Assembly: GCA_963965975.1 (NCBI GenBank)
Contig: OZ014411.1
Location: forward strand, 188,501 to 252,500
Length of the DNA stretch: 64,000 bases
From: Xestospongia bergquistia
Lineage: Eukaryota > Porifera > Demospongiae > Haplosclerida > Petrosiidae
Direction of reading: 5' to 3'
Position numbers and translations under genes: made by a program
In this document: positions 32,323 through 44,511 of the stretch, piece after piece
Position numbering within the stretch: the first letter of the stretch is position 1
Layout: every line of letters starts with the position of its first letter
The notes under the pieces: generated by a model
Seen by the model: the letters and a program-made list of their open reading frames with translations, nothing else
Database searches by the model: none
Told to the model about the DNA's origin: nothing

Positions 32323-35300
32323 TTAATGGAGTTTTTTCAAATCAAAGTACAAACTCAAACTATTATTGTTAACACAAACATTATATAATTGTTGTTCACC
32401 AAATTTAGTAATTTTAGGACAGTTATAGAAATATAGATTTTGCAAAGTTTTACTGTCATTGATAAGATTACAGAAATGAGGTATGTCCCTATCAGTAATG
32501 TTAGTGTCATTATACAAGCCTAATATTTTTATTATTTTATTACTTGTTACAGCTGTTGTTAGTAAGTGGTAAGTATTTGGTAAGAGGGAAGAGGAGTGAA
32601 AATATAGGTACTCTATTGTTTTGTTATAAGTTATTACTTGTGATAGTTGACTGACACAGGTACTATCAAAATGAGTGTTCCATATATCAAGACCCTTCAC
32701 TTGACATTCATTAATATCAGTTAATAATGTTAGTATACTTTGAGCAGATAATGAGTTTAGTTCAATCCACCATGTTGTATGTTGTTGTCTCTTTAATTGA
32801 TGTATCACTTCTTTACATTCTGCCACAGTGGATGAAGTAAGTGTAACACTATCACTCTCCCACTTAACAGTTCCAGTGTCTCCTATAATAAAAATAGTTA
32901 CAATATAATATTTTATACACACAACAATAGTGATACACATGCTCTAACACGTTCAACCATGACTATTGAGGCCTAATTACGAAGACAACACCATTACTGG
33001 TGTTAGGTTACTATGGCAATGATGTACAGAGACGAATGGATTCTACAAAATGGACTTGAATTTACCAAGTGTTATACTAATAATTTACTGTATTAGATGG
33101 TCTGAGCTAGGATGGGGATATCAATATCTACTTCATAGATGGGTCCACAAAATTTTTCAAAATTTAATTTAATTTTAATACTACATCTACAATTATTACT
33201 AAACTTAATTTCATAAATAGTTTGAATTTGCTAAATTTTAGTCTCCCTAATATTACCACTATACAGCATGTATATGTACAATATCATTGTATATAGTATG
33301 ATGTAGATGATGAGTTATGTCAAATGGACAATGGCATGCAAGACTATATAATTTTTTTTCAAGTCATTGTTGTCCTTACAAGGTAGTGACAGTGTTTCCT
33401 TATATCTACAATGTAGTACTACATATATAGTGCATTATCTGTAGATAATAATTACCACTATATAATCTTCACTTCTTAGCCTTCTTAGTTGTATTTAGAG
33501 CTGATATATTTTTGACTTTTGAATATCTAACTCATTTGGGTGATGTGTGTTTGCTGGTTTCTATGAATGATATGTCAAAGTCTTCTAATGTAGTTGCTAG
33601 TAACTTTTATTGTTATTTCCTTGTAGTTCACAATACCAATTGCACAGTGGCTTAGATAATAGATCTTTCATTTAAAACATGCTATTGCTTTTCACTAATC
33701 TTCAGTATAGTTTGTGTTGTCCTATTGCTATAGTCTAAAACAGTTTCAGTATAGTTTGTGTTGTCCTATTGCTATAGTATAAAACAGTTTCAGTATAGTT
33801 TGTGTTGTCCTATTGCTATAGTCTAAAACAGTTTCAGTATAGTTTGTGTTGTCCTATTGCTATAGTCTAAAACAGTTAGATGTCTCAACCAATAGGACGC
33901 ATGCATATGTGGATAGATGACATTTATTAACCTACAGATGCACATAGATACATTGCATTCCACACTCAATATCTGTAAAAGGCTTCCTTGGGTTAATAAA
34001 TTGCATAGATCCCTGGTCTTAGCCAACAACCTATATTTAAACTCATGGACAGTAAAACCTACAACTAACCAATCAAATTGCTTCCTTATATTACCTATTA
34101 ATTTATATATCTTACTTTGACTAGTGATGTTTTCTGTTTCATGATCTGATGAAGTTAACTTAGAAGTATCATCCACTTTATCATCTGGTTCTTCTTGAGT
34201 TACTTTGTCATCTGATGATAGCTCTTGTTGGATAGCCAGTGCCTCCTCACTTTTTTGAGTTAACTGAGGATCATCATTTTTAATCTGATCATGTAACTGT
34301 ACCACCTGAGACTGTAGAGCTAAACAGATTATTTGATATAATAGAATATCTAGTAATGGATTACCTTTTATGTTCTCTAATAACTGACTAATCTTTTCTT
34401 CTCTCTCTGTTAACTGCAAAGTTAGCAACATTATCTTTTCGTGTAGCATTTCAATCTCTTTTTCTTTCTCTACTAATACTTTATCAGTAGCTATGGAACA
34501 TAAACATTTATGGCATGTACTACTAACAGTACTATAGCTCACTTTCTTTATATCTGGTTAACTCTTCAATCTCTAATGTCTTTGCCTTACTCATTCTATC
34601 CAATAGTTTGACCTTCTCTATTTACATTAAGCACATAGTTATATCTCAATTAATCTACATGTACCTGATAAAGTGTCAGTTGATGATTGATCTTGTGGTC
34701 CTTCTCTGTCCATGTCATGTGCTAGAACTAATAAAATATACAAATGTAATACACAACTGATTATTATTAGCTCCCAGTTTTGTTAAGAAATAATTGTAAC
34801 AAAAACATTGTCAAGTTGTCATATTAATTTTATTGTAAAGTATATTAGTGAGAAATAGAAATAATTTGACATTCATGAAATAGCAATTAAAGATTTGGAA
34901 ATTTTATGTAAATTCTACTAACTGTAGCTTGTACAGTTAAAAACATTGCCAAATCATTACATTAATTTTAACCCTTCACCAATGATACCCACACTGTGAT
35001 ATGTACTCAACTCACTTTCCATTTCTTGGAGAGCAGAGGCTAACTTCTTTGACTGTAACTCTCCTTCAGGAACAGCTAAAATAATATGCAAGGACTACTA
35101 ACACATGTGTGTACATTATACCTTCATCAAAGACATCTTTTGATCTCACAAGGTTACTATAATAGAGTAATTCCTCTTTGAGTGAAGCAACCTTCTCTTC
35201 AAGAACTCTCACCTCATCCACTAGACCTCTCACCTCCTATATATACCAAAACACATAATACTGTCTAATACTTCACATACTCATGTCTTACTTTATCTCC

Positions 35301-36741
35301 ACTATGTTCATCCCATACGGTATGAAAGGCAATTATTAACTTGATTACTCCCATCTTTATTAATATGTGAAGATTCTTTTGTGCTTCCATCAATAGAATA
35401 TTCATTACATTTTCTGGAGCATAACATGTCACGATAATGGAGTTTCCTTCATCAATGTGTTTAACTAACACTCTCTTAGCCATATTTCCAAATGCCTTCC
35501 ACAATAGCTCTCTTATTTCATTGAACGTGTGTTTATCAGTCTCCCATTCTAGAACAAACTTGATGGTTTCACATTTAAGAAGAGCTGATGGACCTGTCAT
35601 GAAATTTTCCTTTTGGCAGACAGTGAGTTTGATTTCTTCACAGAGTTCATCAACTTCAGATTTGTAGGTAGTGATATGAGCTTTAGCTTCTTCAACATTG
35701 TAATGATTGATAATGGTTTCCAAGTAACCAATGTTAACTACAGTACATTTCTCTTCAACTACCTCCATGACATCATCAAATGATTTAGCTATAGACAATT
35801 GAGGTTTTAACTCTCGAAAACATCTCCCAATGAATTTTTTGAGCTTTTCCAGGTTTGGTAAAGGTACTTCTAATGATGCTGCCTCAAGCGTAGGTACTTC
35901 TGGCGAATTTGAGGGAGGTAATGCGATGACAGCAGATTTAATGAGAGGTATTATAGTATCAATTAGTATTCCAAATTTTCCTCTTATACGAACAAAGTTA
36001 TCTTGATAAGTAGGTGACAGATAGAGCTCTGCTACATGACCTACAATAATTATTTCTATGATTACTTAATTCTGTACATTAACTAACTTACCATAATCTT
36101 TAAGTGTGTCTTTTGCTACGTGTACTGTATCCTCTGATTTTAATAAGACACTAGCGAAAGTTTTTAACTGACTAGGATCTTTAGATACTGTATTATGTAG
36201 TGCTGTCAATGGACCATCAGCTAGTGAGCCTCCTGATTGTTCAATGTGATTATATGTCTCTTTTGATATAACTCCCTCTGTATATAATGTCTGAACTACT
36301 TCCATTGGAAGAATGAGGTTTGACAAACTTTCAGAATGTTTCTGAAGTATTTGATCAGTGAGATCATAAACTGTGTAAAGATATAAAGAAAAAATAATTT
36401 TAATAAGTACAGTTACAATAGGTCTCACTTTCTTTTAAAGCTTTGTTATAGTCTTCTGCAATTGTCTTCTCACTAATGGCTTCTGTCCTCAGTGTTTCTA
36501 TAATCTCTCTTCTCGTAGCAGTGGAATTACAACTAAGCCACAATTCAAACATTTTAATAGCTTTGAAGCCACTGTCTTCATTCATCAATCTGATATCCTC
36601 TAGCTTAGACATATCTAACTTGAGGAGTACGCCAAACTTATACCATTTTGTTTCAACTCTAACGTGCCTACATAATTCATCAAGATTTGGTTTTTCGTTC
36701 AGAAAAGCCTCAAAATCTGTTAGTTCTCCTCCAACTGCCAT
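32323..36741 (-). CDS. Death domain/CARD-like/coiled-coil/LRR protein
   Basis: Ten exons in phase: 36741-36429, 36370-36092, 36040-35292, 35236-35122, 35075-35016, 34727-34665, 34617-34543, 34490-34365, 34319-34116 and 32882-32323, for 847 residues. Most introns are phase 1. Order: Death domain (about 30-100, WYKFGVLLKLDMSKLEDI); CARD-like death fold (about 105-197, LQKHSESLSNLILPMEVV); a sponge-type domain of unknown function (about 270-440, CETIKFVLEWETDKHTFNEI); coiled coil built from small exons (about 448-661); leucine-rich repeats of ribonuclease-inhibitor type (about 662-847). There is no NACHT domain, so it is not a classical NLR, but the parts are those of innate-immune or cell-death adaptors. 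If the last intron is retained, exon 9 reads on to a stop at 33823. Ligand and partners are unknown. Confidence 0.8.
33703..33878. repeat. 44-bp minisatellite in the last intron of the death/LRR gene
   Basis: Four almost identical 44-bp units beginning CAGTATAGTTTGTGTTGTCC. Intronic. Confidence 0.95.
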
Positions 36742-38594
36742 AGTAGAAATACAATAGGTGGGAGTGGCATGCTCAAAATGCAACTCCCACGACCATGATG
36801 GACAGCATATATGTATCATAATTGTGATATTGTTGTTGACAATCAGTTCTTACTGGCAGATCTGCAAGAAATTCACTTTTTTAAAACTAGTCTGCCATAG
36901 TTGGTCATTCCTCCATCATATTCATAGCAACATTGACTAATGTTTCTCATCATCATGACTCTACCTTTTAGACTATTTTGAATTTGAATAAATTCTACTA
37001 TATCAAATTATGTCTCAACATCCACTTGTTAGGGTTGACTGGATAGATAGATAGAGAAATGATAGACAGATAAAAAGAGAGGGAAAATGGATGTTAGGTA
37101 TTCGTTTTTTAGTCAACTCGTCTCTGTATACTTGACAAAGTTAGTGTGATTTCATCTGATGGTATCCTATTGATAATGTATGGTATTTGCAGATCCAACT
37201 ATTGGAATAGATCATTATGACATCATACAATTTACTTCACTGTTTCTTTCTATCAGTTTTGATATGCTCATTACCTCAAATGATATCTTATTCTTCTACA
37301 AACCCTGCTACACTGATCGTTCAAAAGCTTGAGTCCCTTTCATCCCTAATACCTAAACTAATGATCCTTCAACATTGGACGTCGTTATTGACTCAAATAA
37401 TTTGATTATTCAGATATGGACACCATAGCACAAAATGGATGATGTTTACATTATCATGTGTTCATTCAAAGATAGTTGTGTTACTTTAGATATAGAACAA
37501 TCAGATAGAAAGATTAGTTCTGTTGTAGTACCAAATGATGATGTCTCTTTATTATGTATGAGATTAAACTATTAGTATTATTGGTTAAATTGTTATTACT
37601 GTCTTTTTATAGTCTACCCTGTACATATATAAAGTGTCTGGATGGCCATGTTCAATTAATCACTTCACTTGTTGTGTGTAAAGACGTCCACTACATGCTA
37701 TCATTATTTACTTTATCAGAATGATATGCAAGTCAATTAAAACTATTATTTTTTATAGATATTTGTTGTTCTGGTGTAGACATATAAGAGTTCAAAAATA
37801 GAGATGATTATCCGGTAAAATTATGTTGCATGTGTTCTTTAGACTGAATTGCTGGTGTATATCACGAAGGAGAACAGGTGTCCAATTGCTTCTTCCTTTA
37901 TGATATTATTATTAATACTATCAGTCAAACTGTAAGGGATAAATGAATGAATGGATGGATGGATAGATATATAAAATGGCTCTGTATGAAAAACTATATT
38001 TCAAAAACCTCTCTTTATTACTGAGAATTCTATACTATGGAGTGCATGGTCTAATGAAACCTTTAAAATCAAAATCAAAGCTGTTTTTAATGGAGGTTAT
38101 ATCAATTATTCCATCTATGTAAGGAGTAGAGAGTATTTAATAAAAGTTATAAATTGTACTCTCTCTGTCTGTCTGTCTCTCTGTCTGTCTAGTCAACAAG
38201 TTCTTATTGGTGGTATTGTTCAAGAAGTGAAAGGATTCCCAACTGACTAGAGTATTTGGTTGAATAGTGGGTTTTGGCAATGATCCAACTAATGGATACA
38301 GGTATGTTGTCATAATGATATAATTAAGTAGACAATATGGATCTACCATACCCACTAGTAATCATAAAATTCAACTGTACACAAATGATGTTAAACATTC
38401 ATCATTACGCACTGCATGAGACAAAGGTATATGAATAGCTATCAAAATACGTTATACTTCCTTTCTGCATCGTCATTGCCCAGTATTTTGTATTGATCCA
38501 TCACTAAAAGAATTGGTTATTGCTTAGGCATATAATTCTGAAGCTACTTAAAATAAGCTTGTACAATTACATATAAAAGAATGAGGCAGCAATT
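36742..38594. other. Gene-free DNA upstream of the death/LRR gene
   Basis: No supported exon. Simple repeats are present: GATA-like near 37040, GGAT/GATA near 37955-37970 and a (TCTG)n run at about 38160-38192. Confidence 0.5.
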
Positions 38595-38960
38595 ACTAAA
38601 ACATACATATATGCTTACAAGATTATATTGTCCCTACTTTTGTTATGAGTCACACAATATTGTTTGCTTCTAAGGTACTATATTGAAGTTGACATACAGT
38701 GTTGTATATACACAAATAATGTTAAACCAACTGCCTCATTATCATGATCTTCCCCCTGCACTGTGAACACCTGGTAATGTTTACTTTCCTCATTCCAATG
38801 CTTAATAAGATCACTAAATTGATTAATAATTGAATCAGTATCATATGGAATTAGGTTATTGGTATTCACCCATCATTATATATTGTACTAGTCCACTATT
38901 TAATTATGGTAGTCATACTAGTACCAACTCTTTAGTTATTAGACAAACTATTAATGGTTT
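38595..38960 (-). repeat. Dispersed repeat copy 2 with coding relic
   Basis: Aligns with 31310-31705 and 41740-42060. On the minus strand, 38869-38678 stays open for 63 codons (DLIKHWNEESKHYQVFTVQG, then EDHDNEAVG), the best-kept form of the recurring relic. The function of the original protein is unknown. Confidence 0.65.
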
Positions 38961-39384
38961 CTCTTTTTGAACTCTTTGTAAAAAGAGTTTAATCTGATAA
39001 GACAAATCAAATGGACATTAATCTTATTTTTGTACCATTATGCAAATATCATTGTTACATCTTTTATGGTACATAATAAGAATTTTTGCTTGGTCATATA
39101 ATTATGAATCTAATTATGATGCTAGGTTTAAGTACTGTTGTTAGTCTTATCATTTGTTACCTTATATGTACTCTGTATACTCGTTGCTGTTAAGGCAGTT
39201 ATCATTGTACACATGACCCATCATTCGTTATTTTACATGTCACTTTTAGTCATTGATCTACTTAACCACAAAAGAATAAGGTTGTTTTTAATCCATGTAA
39301 CATTTGTTGTTGATCCAGTTCTTCAAAACTTTATTTGTAACAAAGTGTAATTGATTGAGTTGATATGACTGCAACAATTATATT

Positions 39385-41539
39385 CTATATATATATATAA
39401 CTGTTTACATTCGTATTTGGACAACCCTTTAAAATCAATCTGTAGAAATATTGCAATAGAATATTAATGAATGGGCAATTTGTATTATGCAACTATGTAT
39501 TATACAAACCTGCTGACATCTTATTCTCTCCATAACATTGTCTCTTTTTTTCACCATCACACCTTGCTTGATACAAAGGTGCATGTATGACTATTATTGT
39601 ACATTATACTTGCTATTTGCATCATATAATTCTGACGCTTCTTATACTAAGCTAGTACAATTGCATACTAAAGAAGACAATTTTTTAGTAATTAAGTAAA
39701 TGGTTTAATTCCATGCACTGTTTGTATGTGGGAGTTAGTTTGGTATGTAAATGTACATTACTTATTAGATAATGCATTCATCCATTCATTCGTTCATTCA
39801 AAAATTTTGTTAGTTTTTATTAGCTTGATAATTGGAAGTTCTGTGAAATTGAGCATTATTGTCAAAAGAATGGATGAATTGTAAAATGAGTAAATATTTA
39901 AGACTTGCTAAGAAATGGTAATTGAGTAAGAAATTTAGTGCAATACTTAATCGTTCTCCTAGACTCATTTAAGGACAAAGGTGTAAGATAGGTCTTGATC
40001 AATGTACTTCTTTGGTAACTGTCAAGGTATTAATGGTAGCAAAACGCAATAGAAAGTTGTTAGAACAACCATATTCTATGTCTAACCATTCCTTTCATAA
40101 TTTAGACAACTAATCAATCTGGATAAATATTGCCAGATAAGTGAGTCACTTTTTAAAAAAGTATCAAACAAACTACAATTACACAAAACTTCACAAGAGT
40201 TACTAAATTGTTTACGCTATTCACAATCACATATTTCTCTAGTCAAATGCTCATGTGTAGATACTAATACTGATTCAGTTTATCATGAATAAAAAGGTTA
40301 ATAATGTAGTTAATCACTGGAATGAGGAAAGTAAATAGCTACATGGTTTCATTGGAAAGAGGAAAGATCATGATGATCACAGTCTTTTACTGTCAAAAAA
40401 TTATAATAGCATATGTATATACACAACACTTTACATCAACTTCAATATAGTAGTTATATGACAATACTATATTATAATATTATTGTGGAAGTAGTATTGT
40501 GTGCTATGACATGAATCATAATTAAACTAGGGACAATCTAATGTATACATACATCTTCATAAAAATTTGCATAGTTTGCATATGAATTAACTTATGTACA
40601 CTTGTTGTCAGTACATATATGCTGCATTCTAGTTCTCAACACTTTGCATACACTTTCTATAGTGTGTATAATATATTTCAGTATGTAAGATGTAATTCTC
40701 TAATATAAGCTTATATTATTAATGAAACTAGCTAAGACCAAAGATGTTGTCAAGAATAATGTTAGTTTGGTATGATAACTAGCTTTAGAATAATAATTCC
40801 AAACAACATCAAAATTCCTTAATTAAGCACCTTATATTACAAATGTTGGTCTATGATGGCACAAAACAATACATGTACATTAGCTCTTATTAAATTAAGC
40901 TCATTATGCAAACAGAACAAAAAAGAAACCATTTAAAGTTCACCTAATTACTGAAATGTGGGAGGAAATAAGCACTAGTGTGATTACATTATAATACATC
41001 TGGATTGAATAATGTAAAATAGAATAGTGACTCAATTCTATATGATCACCACTTCATTAGATAATCAATATATTAATTAATTCATTCATTCATAATTGTA
41101 TAAGTTAGTTTGGTAGAATAGAACATCATAATTTTACATTTCTAGTTCTTGTTGTTGTTTATTTATTATAGGAATCTTACTATTCATTTGACATTGTTAT
41201 AATGTAATAGCTTTTTTATGTATTAACCTAACATTTTTGAAGAAGACAACCTTGAAGTGATATGGTTAGGTTATAAATTATAAGTAATTTACTAATTTAA
41301 TTAATTGACTAAAAGTAACTGATTACTCTGTGCTACTATCACAAATGTCATATAGTTTCTGTAAAAGAGTGACACTGTGATATAAGAGTTAAATGTATGT
41401 TACAAGCATGTAATTTAATTGGATGTAAAATATATGATGTTTGCTTTATAAATTACTACAGATGTTGTGTATATGAAATACACATCACTTAAATGGTCAG
41501 TTTGAAGGTTATGAAAACATTATTAAAACATATTTTAAT
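39385..41539 (+). repeat. 2.1-kb tandem duplication, copy A
   Basis: From AACTGTTTACATT to TATGAAAACATTATTAAAAC it matches 41620-43749 at roughly nine bases in ten, in the same order. The exception is a swapped or deleted block around 39490-39680. It contains a decayed plus-strand coding stretch (about 40140-40440: NKLQLHKTSQELLNCL ... DTNTDSVYHE), followed by the HWNEESK relic in another frame. Confidence 0.85.
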
Positions 41540-41619
41540 TAATAAGTAATTAAGTACTCTAGCAAAGGGCTTGTGCTTGTGCTTAAGCACTTTTCCAAAG
41601 GGCTTGACACAACCCTGAA

Positions 41620-43749
41620 TATATATATATATATATATATATAACTGTTTACATTCCTATTTGAACAACCCTTTAAAATCAATCTGTAGAAATATTGCAA
41701 TAGAAAATTAATGAATATGCAATTTGTATTTACTAAAGAAGGCAGCATTACTAAAGCATACTTACACACTAATAACATGATATTGTCCCTATTTTTGTTA
41801 TGATTTAAAAAATATTGTATGCTACTAAGGTATTATATTAAAGTTTACACAAGTGTTGTATATAAAGAAATGATGTTATACTTATTTGAGTACTGCGGTC
41901 ATATTCCCCTTGTACTGTGAACACCTGGTGATTGTTTACTTTCCTCATTCCAGTGATTAATAACATCACTAAATTTATTAATTTATTGAATCAGTATCGT
42001 TTTACTTATTGTTACATATCATACCAATCCAGTATTAAAATGTGGTCATCACACTAGTACCAATTCTTTAGTAATAAAGTAAATGGTTTAATTCCATGCA
42101 CTGTTTGTATGTGGGAGTTAGTTTGGTATGTAAATGTACATTACTTATTAGATAAATCGTTCATTCAAAAATTTTGTCAATTTTTACTAGTTTGATGTTG
42201 GAAATCCAGTGAAATTGAGACAAGGTATTAATGGTAGCAAAATGCAATAGACAGTTGTTAGAACAACCATATTCTATGTCTAACCATTCCTTTCATAATT
42301 TAGACAACTAATCAATCTGGATAAATATTGCCAGATAAGTGAGTCACTTTTAAGAAAAGGTCAAACAAACTACAATTGCACAAAACTTCACAAGAGTTAC
42401 TAAATTGTTTACTCTATTCACAATCACATATTTCTCTAGTCAAATGCTCATGTGTAGATACTAATACTGATTCAGTTTATCATGGATAAAGAGGTTAGTA
42501 ATGTAGTTAATCACTGGAATGAGGAAAGTAAACAGCTACATGGTTTCATTGGAAAGAGGAAAGATCATGATGATCACAGCCTTTTACTGTCAAAAAATTA
42601 TAATAGCATATGTATATACACAACACTTTGCATCAACTTCAATATAGTAGTTATATGACAATACTATATTATAATATCATTGTGAAAGTAGTATTGTGTG
42701 CTATGACATGAATCATAATTATACTAGGGACAATCTAATGTATACGTACATCTTCATAAAAAATTTGCATAGTTTGCCTATGAATTAACTTATGTACACT
42801 TGTATGCTGCATTCTAGTTCTCAACACTTTGCATACACTTTCTAGAGTGTGTATAATATATAATTTAGTACGTAAGATGTAATTCTCTAATATAAGCTTA
42901 TATTATTAATGAAACTAGCTAAGACCAAAGATGTTGTTAAGAATAGTGTTAGTTTGGTATGATAACTAGCTTCAGAATAATAATTCCAAACAACATCAAA
43001 ATTCCTTGGTCATCTTATATAATAAATGATGATCTATGATGGCACAAAATGAGCAAATGTACATGTACATTAGTTCTTATTAAATTAAGCTCCTTATACA
43101 AACAGAACAAAAAAGAAACCATTGAAAGTTCACCTAATTACTGAAATATGTGAGGAAATATGTACCAGTGTGATTACTACATACTGGATTGAATAATGTA
43201 AAATAGAATAGTGGATACCAATAACTCAATTCTATATGATCACCGCCTCATTAGATAATCCATATATTAATTAATTCATTCATTCATAATTGTATAAGTT
43301 AGTTTAGTAGAATAGAGCATCATAAATTTTTACATTTCTATTTCTTGGTTCTTGTTGTTGTTTGTTTAGTTATTATTATAGGAACCTTACTATTGACCTG
43401 CTATTGTTATAATGTAATAGCTTTTTTATGTATTAACTAACATTTTTGAAGAAGATAACCTTGAAGTGATATGGTTAGGTTATAAATTATAAGTAATTTA
43501 CTATAAGTAATTTAAGTAATTGACTAAAAGTAACTGATTACTCTATGCTACTATCACAAATGTCGTTGCCGTAAAAGAGTGACACTATGATATAAGAGTA
43601 AAATGTATATTGAAAGCATGTAATTTAATTGGATGTGAAATGTATGATGTTTGCTTTATAAATTACTACAGATGTTGTGTATATGAAATGCACATCACTT
43701 AAATGGTCAGTTTAAAGGTTATGAAAACATTATTAAAACATATTTTAAT
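41620..43749 (+). repeat. 2.1-kb tandem duplication, copy B
   Basis: Second copy. It additionally holds an inverted version of the relic-bearing repeat at 41740-42010. Arms of about 250 bp (41740-42010 against 42480-42760) therefore form a long, imperfect inverted repeat. The plus-strand relic at about 42485-42660 reads SNVVNHWNEESKQLHGFIGK. Several frame breaks show that neither copy is a working gene. Confidence 0.85.
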
Positions 43750-44265
43750 GTCTACAGTTATGACAGGTGGTGTGATATTTACACTAAGTTGTCATATAGT
43801 TTACTTATCATGTATACAGTTTATTTATTAATAACTTAAGTAATATTTATTATAATAAGGAAACATGTTTGTTGTCTTTATTCTCATGCAGTTAAGCCAC
43901 GTTTTAAGTGCATAATCCCAGACAACTGTAATCATCAATTAGCTTTATTGAACATAATGTAGATTGTGATGTAATTGGGAAGATATGACAACCATAACAA
44001 CAGGCACATATACACACACACAATGGACACACATACAGATTGCTACTTTAGTTACTGCCTGTAAAACATCTGCTTATAGTTATGATTTCAGTACATCTTG
44101 GTTATGAAGATAACTTATTAACCCTTATTGCATTTCCCTTCTCTCGAAAAATTTACAAGAGGTCATAGCGAATGTTCTCAGAGATATAATTGTATTTCAA
44201 TATTGTTTGCATTTTGGATCACTTTAATCATGAGTGGGTGGAATGGGCTGGGTCAACGGAGTAAA
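43750..44265. other. Intergenic DNA upstream of the ankyrin/death gene
   Basis: No exon seen. A short CA repeat lies near 44010-44036. Confidence 0.45.
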
Positions 44266-44268
44266 TTC

Positions 44269-44278
44269 TTATATAAAT
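44269..44278 (+). promoter_or_regulatory. TATA-like box of the ankyrin/death gene
   Basis: TTATATAAAT about 240 bp upstream of the ATG. It is followed by what looks like a 5' UTR exon with a donor at 44346 (GTAAGT) and an acceptor ending at 44452. Placement is inferred. Confidence 0.4.
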
Positions 44279-44511
44279 GACTCTTTTTAGTGTGCCTTCG
44301 CTTTTGAACTTCAGAATAATTATTCACTGGACTTCCTTTGAACTTGTAAGTGACAAAGTCTTTTACTTTACAATATATAGCACGTAGCAAAGTTTATAAG
44401 CAGTATATAATGTATTTGCTTAGATAGTTTGTCGTTAATTTTATTTTTATAGCTAGTGCTACATAAATAAGGAGAGGAGTAGTCGTTCATTTAGTTTACT
44501 TTGGAGCAGTC

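Noticed and set aside
33703-33878. CRISPR-like array
   Set aside because: The 44-bp units are contiguous without unique spacers, in an intron of an animal gene.
33823-34115. Coding extension of exon 9 of the death/LRR gene
   Set aside because: A consensus donor at 34115 (GTAAGA) fits the phase of the LRR exon. The extension looks like intron readthrough, although a retained-intron form is possible.
41539-41778. 79-codon minus-strand frame
   Set aside because: It is made of an AT microsatellite and repeat edges.
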